From positions 1-42,048 of the IMG/VR virus record IMGVR_UViG_3300030419_006993: DNA of 42,048 nt. One strand, written 5' to 3'. Of this stretch, positions 8,404-14,328 are shown one piece after another; within the stretch, counting starts at the first letter, position 1, and the number at the start of each line of letters is the position of its first letter. The notes beneath the pieces are model-generated. The model was not told the DNA's origin. It saw only the letters and a list, made by a program, of their open reading frames with translations, and ran no database searches. A program made the position numbers and the translations under genes. Source of the stretch: a virus.

Positions 8404-9507
8404 TTACACTAACACAAACTTTTTATTGGTATAATCCCAATGATAAAAAATACGCTGGGTTTCGGCCTGTTGGGGTGGTTGCAAAATTTGAGGCATAAAA
8501 GTAACTTTCTCAATAAACACCGGCACACTCTCCATACAATTATACACCGCCGCATCGTTTAAAGCAATAAGCCTATCCTCTTTAATCTTGCCCTTTTCAA
8601 GACGACTGGATCGCCCGATATACACAACAAGCTCCACTTTTAGGTCATCCAAAAGATCGTTGTATTCTTTCTCTTTCCCTGCAGCCTTATAATTTACAAA
8701 CTTTTCCTTCTGGGTTTGGATTATCGACCCAATCCCCACCCCCATTGCATGAGCCTGGATCACTTTGACCAGAGTGTTGCCGGTCTCATCCCAATAGTTT
8801 TCAACACTTGGTTTAAGTTGCAACTCCCGAAGAACGGGCGATCTTGTCCAGGGCTTAACCTTAAAATTAGCAGACTTGTCCCTCATAAATGCATTTTTTA
8901 TAGCCGTCCTGCGTTTTTGGGGCATCTCAGGAAACGATTTTCTCAGAAAAGACGCAACTGCCTTTGGTAGAGCGCCATCAGTCATTCCGGCGAATTCGCC
9001 AAAGGCGTCTTTTTGCTTCAACCACTCTAAATGTTCTTTGTCAGTAAGATTTAATTTGGGACGACTAGACCTGTTGAGGCCAATCCCACTCGTATAATCA
9101 GCTAGTATCTCTTCCCGATGATGTGTGCGACCATTCGCGTCAGCAAACGCTTTAGTTTTTATCACAAAAGAGGGGATTGTGGGCTTTCCCAACCGAATAA
9201 AAGCTTCTACTCTATGATGTGTGAGGGGAGCAAGCTTTGTCGAATCCTGCACACATGCAGTTACAATAGCGGCCTCGTCTAAGCCCATGGCATCAATATC
9301 TCTCACCAAATCGCGAACGTGCTCTTCGTTAAGGCCCTTTAGGCGAGGTTGGTTGCCCAATAGATCTTCATTTTTCTGCAGCTCTTTGGGATCAAGAAAT
9401 CGAAAATCTACCACCTCCACGCCCTCGAAAGAGTCGGGGAGATCATAGCCCGCTCTTTTGGCTAGCTGTTTCCAGTTGCGAGCGCTCTTTATGCTCCTTA
9501 CGGTCAT
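8404..9507 (-). CDS. ParB/sulfiredoxin-fold-like protein of unknown role
   Basis: Tentative assignment. The 367-residue protein has LTHHRVEAFIRLG followed by PTIPSFVI at about residues 95-114, matching the box II pattern of the ParB N-terminal domain (GHRR, amphipathic helix, then IPV strand). Upstream is an LNEEHVRDLVRDI helix like the one preceding that box. The C-terminal two thirds are unrecognised and show no HTH I can name. I prefer the second of two tandem ATGs (9507), with AAGGAG 6 nt upstream. The frame continues to 9570 through one copy of a 33-bp repeat, which is unlikely to be coding. It lies between gp32 and uvsX, so a role in DNA metabolism or nucleotide-dependent DNA binding is plausible. 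Confidence 0.55.
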   Translation of the reverse strand: MTVRSIKSARNWKQLAKRAGYDLPDSFEGVEVVDFRFLDPKELQKNEDLLGNQPRLKGLNEEHVRDLVRDIDAMGLDEAAIVTACVQDSTKLAPLTHHRVEAFIRLGKPTIPSFVIKTKAFADANGRTHHREEILADYTSGIGLNRSSRPKLNLTDKEHLEWLKQKDAFGEFAGMTDGALPKAVASFLRKSFPEMPQKRRTAIKNAFMRDKSANFKVKPWTRSPVLRELQLKPSVENYWDETGNTLVKVIQAHAMGVGIGSIIQTQKEKFVNYKAAGKEKEYNDLLDDLKVELVVYIGRSSRLEKGKIKEDRLIALNDAAVYNCMESVPVFIEKVTFMPQILQPPQQAETQRIFYHWDYTNKKFVLV

Positions 9508-9534
9508 CATCCTCTCCTTAATAGTGTTATTTGG

Positions 9535-9567
9535 TGAGACATCTGTAACCCCATGCCTCCCTGCGGG
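9535..9567 (-). repeat. 33-bp direct repeat, copy A, with hairpin
   Basis: Identical over 33 bp to 9804-9836. On the transcript (minus) strand it forms a 7-bp stem (GAGGCAT with ATGTCTC, one G-U pair) around a 10-nt loop GGGGTTACAG. The arms are at 9559-9553 and 9542-9536. It begins 6 nt after the stop of the 67-residue gene and ends about 15 nt before the SD of the ParB-like gene. Confidence 0.9.
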
Positions 9568-9573
9568 CATCTC

Positions 9574-9777
9574 TTACTTCTTCTGAACAAAGGCGTAAAG
9601 CTTCTCTGCTTCAGCGAGCACATCTTCAGTGGTAAAAGAGGGGACTGGGTTTCTCTGACCATCGGGTTTCAAGCATTCGTTATCAAACTGTCTTTGGTGT
9701 TTGCTTTCTAAAATGCCCATAGCCATTCCCAAAAGGTCGGTGCGGAGTTCATATCCGCTTTTACTAATATCACTCAT
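9574..9777 (-). CDS. Small conserved-looking hypothetical protein between repeats
   Basis: Function not recognised. The 67-residue soluble protein has an N-terminal LRTDLLGMAMGIL amphipathic helix, a central polar stretch with KPDGQRNPVPSF, and a C-terminal helix TTEDVLAEAEKLYAFV. It looks like a compact helical protein. The ATG has AGGAG 8 nt upstream. The gene is bracketed by two perfect 33-bp direct repeats, one 6 nt past its stop and one 26 nt before its start. It lies between gp32 and the ParB-like gene, all in one direction, so it is probably early and related to replication. I know similar short genes are common beside replication genes in marine myoviruses, but cannot name this one. 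Confidence 0.75.
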   Translation of the reverse strand: MSDISKSGYELRTDLLGMAMGILESKHQRQFDNECLKPDGQRNPVPSFTTEDVLAEAEKLYAFVQKK

Positions 9778-9803
9778 TATAAATTCTCCTGTGTGAAAGT
9801 GAA

Positions 9804-9836
9804 TGAGACATCTGTAACCCCATGCCTCCCTGCGGG
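9804..9836 (-). repeat. 33-bp direct repeat, copy B, with hairpin
   Basis: Identical to copy A at 9535-9567, 269 bp away. It lies in the 75-bp gap between gp32 (stop at 9853) and the 67-residue gene (start 9777). The hairpin arms are at 9828-9822 and 9811-9805. Each copy sits between an upstream stop and the next gene's SD, which suggests a repeated leader or RNA-processing element. Confidence 0.9.
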
Positions 9837-9852
9837 TTAAAGCTTAATAAGA

Positions 9853-10593
9853 CTACGACAGTAGCTCATTAAAGGCATCATCAACCGATGAGCCCTCTTT
9901 GTTGTTATACTTAGAAGTCTCCACCGAACTCTCCTCTGCTGTGCCCTCGTCGGACAAAAACTCGTCCAACATCGCACCCACTTGGTCCGAAGTTTTGCGA
10001 TCAAAAAGGCCCTCAAACTCTGGAATGTTTTCCATCATCTCAGCACACTTTTCTGGCCCGTCTTGACAGAGAGGTGATGACTGTCTTCGTGGCTGAAGCT
10101 TCGTTTGCGGAAATGCTGCTCCGGCTGGTTTGCCGTAAGTGAGAATGAGATCGGTTCCCTCTTCCGCATCAGTAATGTCACCGTATTCAGGGTTCAAAAC
10201 CAAATTGAGAAGAGACTCATACGCCATTTTTCCATATCCCCAGACGCGCACACCATCGGCCTCTTCACCACGCACAACAACTGGTGAGAAGAACCGTTGA
10301 CGGGCAAAAAGGGATTTTGCCATTTTGATGCTGTCATCGGTGCCCTCATTATAGAGTTTGGTTGCAAAGCCGCACACCGGACAGTCATCTCCGTAATTCT
10401 TTTTAGGACACAAAAAGCCAGCATTCTTGCCCACATTATAGTGGAAAAAGAAATCCTTGAAAGGATCCCCATCAGGCGTGGGAACAATACGAATTGTCTG
10501 ATCTCCGTCCTGGGGGCGCCAAAAATTGCTGTTGCCCCCTTTGTTGTCCAATGCTTGCTTTCTTGCTCGGATTTTTTTAATATCAATAGCCAT
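9853..10593 (-). CDS. 32: Single-stranded DNA-binding protein gp32
   Basis: Coats single-stranded DNA at the fork and coordinates polymerase, helicase and recombinase. The 246-residue protein begins with a basic segment (KKIRARKQ, needed for cooperativity in the T4 protein). The OB-fold core contains a predicted zinc site (H51, C62, C71, C74) equivalent to the His-Cys3 site of T4 gp32. It ends in an acidic Glu/Asp/Ser-rich tail, DDAFNELLS, the usual protein-interaction tail. I chose the ATG at 10593, with AAGGA about 10 nt upstream; the open frame extends to 10662 through the promoter region and is not likely translated. A strong promoter at 10653-10681 precedes it, fitting the high gp32 demand. 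Confidence 0.92.
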   Translation of the reverse strand: MAIDIKKIRARKQALDNKGGNSNFWRPQDGDQTIRIVPTPDGDPFKDFFFHYNVGKNAGFLCPKKNYGDDCPVCGFATKLYNEGTDDSIKMAKSLFARQRFFSPVVVRGEEADGVRVWGYGKMAYESLLNLVLNPEYGDITDAEEGTDLILTYGKPAGAAFPQTKLQPRRQSSPLCQDGPEKCAEMMENIPEFEGLFDRKTSDQVGAMLDEFLSDEGTAEESSVETSKYNNKEGSSVDDAFNELLS

Positions 10594-10652
10594 TATTTTT
10601 TTTTCCTTATTGTTAGAGTATGCACAGCAAATTTTCTGCACATCTGACACTA

Positions 10653-10681
10653 ATAGTAACACGCCTAGTCAAGACTGTCAA
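10653..10681 (-). promoter_or_regulatory. Sigma70-type promoter upstream of gp32
   Basis: Minus-strand TTGACA (10681-10676, perfect consensus) is separated by 17 nt from TACTAT (10658-10653). It overlaps the last codons of the upstream 86-residue gene and leaves a leader of about 50 nt before the gp32 ATG at 10593. It would boost gp32 above read-through level. Confidence 0.75.
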
Positions 10682-10925
10682 GAGAAAAGTTTTCAATTTG
10701 TGAAACATCTCCCTTGGTCGTGTTCCAATTAAAAACGCGAAAACCCTTCTCATCCAGGTCCCACACCAGTTCAGTTCCCTCGGTGAGTTTTCTAGTTTTC
10801 CCCCCTTTGGTTTTAGCTTCCAAAAATTCTTCTGGGAGATCTTGCAGCCGCGCAAATTTCATTGCGCGAGCTTCTCCATTCTTCTTTTCAAAAGTTCCAA
10901 CATAAGCACGAATGCGAATAGACAT
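10665..10925 (-). CDS. Small protein, possible SH3-like beta-barrel
   Basis: An 86-residue protein with alternating short strands: SIRIRAYVGTF, MKFARL, TELVWDL, GFRVFNW. The pattern, with the LPEEFL and WDLDEKGFRVFNW segments, resembles the small Sm/SH3-like barrel proteins (WYL_2 or DUF2693 type) common in myoviruses. This is recognition by eye only. I chose the ATG at 10925, which has a very strong SD (GAGGAGGAA) formed by the Glu codons and stop of the preceding gene. The frame continues to 11027 but only as an antisense-like stretch within that gene. The last codons carry the -35 region of the gp32 promoter. Confidence 0.65.
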   Translation of the reverse strand: MSIRIRAYVGTFEKKNGEARAMKFARLQDLPEEFLEAKTKGGKTRKLTEGTELVWDLDEKGFRVFNWNTTKGDVSQIENFSLDSLD

Positions 10926-10926
10926 A

Positions 10927-11793
10927 TTATTCCTCCTCGGATTGTTCAATCGAAATACCTTGAACCATGGAACAGCGAGCCACCAAAAAACCATAATTAT
11001 TCTTATAGTGAGTCGAATACACACCATAAGAAACCGCTAACTTGTCATCAATAATTTTTTCTTTCATTTGCTGCGTTATAGTATTGAATAGCTCTCTGTC
11101 GGTTTTTAGTATTTCATCGTTTACTGCATAATAATAACTCTTTTCACGCACACCTGTCAAGGGAAAAAATAATTTTTCTTCATTTTTTTTCATGTCAACA
11201 ACACCTATCGTAGTGATTCTCGCCACTTCTAATGGTTTTGCGAAAGTGTCCATAATGGAGTTTGAGTGGTGAAAAACGTTCACCATGTGTATGGCAGAAA
11301 CTAAAATTTTATTCAACTCATCATAATAGCCTATTACAGGCGCTCCACCCACAATTTTGTCCAACTCTACGTTGTCTACCAAAATAATTCTCTCAAGCAC
11401 ACCAGAACGTGCGTATTCTTGCAACACACCAAACACAATGCGCTCATGTGTCGATTTTTTCTCACTTATCAGAGAAACATCGGGCCTGACATAAAGAATG
11501 TGAATTTTACGCTTATTCAATTGTTGTAAAATAGCCAGCGAAGCCCCAGAAATAGCCCCGGAACCACCCAAGACGAACAACACATCTTCGCCCTCTGGAA
11601 TATCTTTAAAATATCCGCTCAAATCGGGCACACTTCTTTCATACTCCTCGTGTGTGCCACATTTGGGAAAAAGGAAGTGATTTGGCGCTTCATCCATTTC
11701 GCAATCAATAGTATAAGTTTTATATTGAGGGTATTTGGAAAAACATTTAGCTATATTAACCCCAGCCCGACCAAGCCCAATTACATACTGCAT
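10927..11793 (-). CDS. Divergent FtsZ/tubulin-superfamily GTPase-like protein
   Basis: The 288-residue protein follows the FtsZ/TubZ layout in order. It has a T1-like loop GLGRAGVN at 6-13, strand YTIDCEMD (T2 region, 27-34), DVLFVLGG then SGAISGAS at 70-85 in the place of the tubulin signature GGGTGTG, and IHILYVRPD (T5 region, 97-105). A long helix, then ERIILVDNVELDKIVG (134-149), matches the FtsZ SLITIPNDKL segment, and an H7-like helix YYDELNKILVSAIHM lies at 156-170. The signature loop is degenerate and the T7 catalytic NxDxxD is not intact (IMDTFAKPLEV), so hydrolysis may be lost. It overlaps the polymerase gene by 13 nt. Other Rossmann NTP-binding folds remain possible. A role in phage positioning or as a decoy of host FtsZ is only inference. 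Confidence 0.6.
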   Translation of the reverse strand: MQYVIGLGRAGVNIAKCFSKYPQYKTYTIDCEMDEAPNHFLFPKCGTHEEYERSVPDLSGYFKDIPEGEDVLFVLGGSGAISGASLAILQQLNKRKIHILYVRPDVSLISEKKSTHERIVFGVLQEYARSGVLERIILVDNVELDKIVGGAPVIGYYDELNKILVSAIHMVNVFHHSNSIMDTFAKPLEVARITTIGVVDMKKNEEKLFFPLTGVREKSYYYAVNDEILKTDRELFNTITQQMKEKIIDDKLAVSYGVYSTHYKNNYGFLVARCSMVQGISIEQSEEE

Positions 11794-12917
11794 TCTTTCA
11801 TATCTCCGTAGTTTCTGCCCTCTCTCACATTAGTCAAAAAATCTGAAAAAATTGTCCGCGAAAAAATTTGGGCAACCTCGAAAATCAAATCGCGCTCACT
11901 CTCAGCGAAATCTATAACCAGACTATCATGTATTGAAAAAGAAATAAAGGATTTTTTATCTGACAGAAATTTATCCACGGCGAGCATTCGATCCAAAAAC
12001 AAATCGCTGGTTGTACTTTGTATGATATAGTTTAATGCGTGGTGTGCATCTGCTTCGATCTTCCGGCCAAAGGGGGTCTCGATGTGTGTCCCATCCCAGT
12101 ACTTCTGCAACACCCCCTCCCTGTCATACGCTCGACTTGACAAGTAATCTTTTGAACCCGGGTTATAAAGCCATGCAAAAATTCTCTTCTTGGCCTCTTC
12201 CCGGGACTGAAGATTACGATAAACATGCTTGGCATTCCACTCATGAATGTCTTCTTGGGGCTGCTCCTTTCCTGCGAGTGCGAGAAGCGTTCTCAACTCA
12301 GCAGCATTGAAATCCAACTCTACAAAGAAATCGTTTTGAGGCTTCACAACAGAACGATAGCTTTTATCCATCGTGAGTATGGGAAAGCTGCCCTTCTTTG
12401 TTGTGAGCCGACCAGTCTTAGTCCCAAAAATATTGTAAGAAACTTTAGGAGGAGTTTTAGATATCTTTTTATAAAATTGACGCACCTTATATTCTGCAAG
12501 GCGCTCTTTCAGAGGGGACATGTCGATAATTAATCTTTTTTCTTCAAGCTGGGAGACTAGCTTGGTCAAGTCTAGTAGAAAATCGTAATTGCTGGGTCTT
12601 TCATATGTATTGAAGACATGCTCGCTTATTTTGTCTTTCATTTGTAAGTGACTAATCAAAACACTCTCTGGCAACAGTTCGTAAAAGTCATGCTCGCTCA
12701 AATCAATCTTAGCTTCCCTATAAGAGCGATAAAAAGCCTTTAATCGAGCACTATTTTGCTCCCATTCGCTCTTTAGGTGCCCAGGGCACACTTCACCCAG
12801 AGTCTTGCCGTTGCAATACAAATTAGCATACTCAAAATCATTATTCTCTAAGAAGGAATGATATTTCCATGTTTTTGATGCCTTTTCTGGGAGCCCGTCA
12901 AGCAAGGTCTGATTCAT
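11781..12917 (-). CDS. Family A DNA polymerase (polymerase domain only)
   Basis: Likely replicative or repair polymerase. The 378-residue protein shows family A motifs: TGRLTT at about 168-173, motif A ELDFNAAELR with D202 and E207, motif B REEAKKRIFAWLY at 239-251 (Arg, Lys, Phe, Tyr kept), the NYIIQSTTSDL segment, and motif C SIHDSLVID with D331. Motif C has HDS in place of the usual HDE. No 3'-5' exonuclease (DEDD) domain is present and the product starts near the thumb, so it is much shorter than T7 or E. coli Pol I. I chose the ATG at 12917, which overlaps the preceding gene by 20 nt and has a weak SD. T4 relatives normally use a family B polymerase, and none is seen here. Confidence 0.85.
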   Translation of the reverse strand: MNQTLLDGLPEKASKTWKYHSFLENNDFEYANLYCNGKTLGEVCPGHLKSEWEQNSARLKAFYRSYREAKIDLSEHDFYELLPESVLISHLQMKDKISEHVFNTYERPSNYDFLLDLTKLVSQLEEKRLIIDMSPLKERLAEYKVRQFYKKISKTPPKVSYNIFGTKTGRLTTKKGSFPILTMDKSYRSVVKPQNDFFVELDFNAAELRTLLALAGKEQPQEDIHEWNAKHVYRNLQSREEAKKRIFAWLYNPGSKDYLSSRAYDREGVLQKYWDGTHIETPFGRKIEADAHHALNYIIQSTTSDLFLDRMLAVDKFLSDKKSFISFSIHDSLVIDFAESERDLIFEVAQIFSRTIFSDFLTNVREGRNYGDMKECSM

Positions 12918-14310
12918 AAACACTCGGAAAGAGGCTGGCGATAGATGGGGGCTCTTTGTCGGGCTTGTAATGACCTGAAACAACATCCTTGGAAGTCGGC
13001 TCCTTTTCTAAATAACCTTCTTGCAACTTCTGTAAATCAGAAGCTAAAATTTTTGCGTTTGGGCTGCGAGCAATCATTTTTGCCACGTTGATGCTCATCT
13101 CTTTCTTAGCCCAGCTATTAATATACATCATCGCCGTGTCAAAGTCAAATGTTTTATACAATGTGAGTATCTGTTTTATTTTATTTTTGAATCTATACTC
13201 GGACCAGTTTACACCACTTTCATGCATACGAATTATTAAATATGTCTTTAGCCAAAACATAGGCCCATAAAACATATCAACCTGTTCCTTTGTAATTTTC
13301 TGCCTGTGTATTCTCTTAGTTAATGAACTTGCTTTTGCACCTTCGGCGCCGACGTCACTATATTCCAACACCTGTGTGGGACAATTTGTATATGGGCGCC
13401 CATTCACATATGAATTATAAAATTCTACCAAATAAGCCTTCATCGTGTCAATATCTAATGAATGGGATTTGTAAAAATAGTCGTTTATCATCTGATCAGA
13501 ATCAGACCAGCTACCATATCGTGACATGTATTCCTGCATCTTGGGGGAGGATAAATCTGCCACCAAACGCCACGGGGCGTTTCTATCAATCATAAACCCA
13601 AAATTTTTAGCGGACCTTTTAAAAAATCTAAAATTCTGGTCCTTTATAAAATTGTTTACCTTCGGGAGATCCTCGGAATGGCCTTTGCCCTGTAAGTCAA
13701 TCATCAAACCGCAAACTGTATTGGGGCATCTATTAGATAATATATATCCGCTGCGGGTGAAAGGAAAATCGAACCCAACATCGCGCACAAACAAAATAAA
13801 AACGTGTACAAAATCATTAAAGTTTCTTATTCTCCTCTCCATGTATCGGTGATTTAAATACTTCTTGACAAAGGCGCTGTAAAGCCCTGTTATATAAGAG
13901 TGGTAAATATTGTTCACACTAATCCACCCAGTTTGTGGCTCTAGAGTGTTCAACAAAGAGTTGCTTGATTGAATGGCTCGAACAAAAGAGGCTTGTGAAA
14001 AATGATTTTGTAAATCACTAAATGCATCCGCCACAAAATCAACTACAAATATTGTTTTGTCACTATCTGTGTTTAAAGCTTTTAAATTTGTCTCAGACAA
14101 GAAAATAGTATCTCCTGTCTTGTCCACCTTGCCAAAAAAAGGCTTTTCATACCATAAATCAATTACTGCTTTTCCATTTATTGCGCTGCTGGTCGATAAA
14201 TATTTATCCTTGTAAAATTTTCTAAACTTATACGACGCAATTGAATTGAGACCGTTGCGGCCTTGTGCAGTAAACACTCTATCATTGATGTGCTTTCGAG
14301 TTTTTAACAT
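12898..14310 (-). CDS. Unrecognised 470-residue protein between hub and polymerase genes
   Basis: I do not recognise this protein. It is rich in aromatic and basic residues, with many Phe/Tyr/Asn and few repeats, no signal peptide and no membrane segment. Noteworthy stretches are NGKAVIDLWYEKPFFGKVD (45-63), TIFVVDFVADAFSDLQNHF (about 85-103) and MFYGPMFWLKTYLIIRMHES (345-364). The tail has a disordered EKEPTSKDVVSGHYKPDKEP region. Its place just after the baseplate hub-like gene favours a virion-associated role, but it is also translationally coupled to the polymerase (20-nt overlap). I looked for a DEDD exonuclease signature that could complement the exonuclease-less polymerase and found none. 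ATG with AGGAAG upstream. Confidence 0.8.
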   Translation of the reverse strand: MLKTRKHINDRVFTAQGRNGLNSIASYKFRKFYKDKYLSTSSAINGKAVIDLWYEKPFFGKVDKTGDTIFLSETNLKALNTDSDKTIFVVDFVADAFSDLQNHFSQASFVRAIQSSNSLLNTLEPQTGWISVNNIYHSYITGLYSAFVKKYLNHRYMERRIRNFNDFVHVFILFVRDVGFDFPFTRSGYILSNRCPNTVCGLMIDLQGKGHSEDLPKVNNFIKDQNFRFFKRSAKNFGFMIDRNAPWRLVADLSSPKMQEYMSRYGSWSDSDQMINDYFYKSHSLDIDTMKAYLVEFYNSYVNGRPYTNCPTQVLEYSDVGAEGAKASSLTKRIHRQKITKEQVDMFYGPMFWLKTYLIIRMHESGVNWSEYRFKNKIKQILTLYKTFDFDTAMMYINSWAKKEMSINVAKMIARSPNAKILASDLQKLQEGYLEKEPTSKDVVSGHYKPDKEPPSIASLFPSVYESDLA

Positions 14311-14328
14311 CTTCCTTTCCTCCCCTTT

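Noticed and set aside
9510-9570. N-terminal extension of the ParB-like protein to 9570
   Set aside because: It would be encoded by the 33-bp repeat, whose second copy is noncoding, and the tandem ATGs at 9510/9507 have a good SD.
9535-9836. The 33-bp repeats as phage attachment sites or a CRISPR
   Set aside because: Only two copies, no integrase or cas genes, and the spacing contains a gene. A leader or cassette explanation fits better.
12898-14310. The 470-residue gene as a split 3'-5' exonuclease domain of the polymerase
   Set aside because: No DEDD motifs (DxE, NxxxDxxxL, YxxxD) in order; VVDFVADAF is not an Exo I site.
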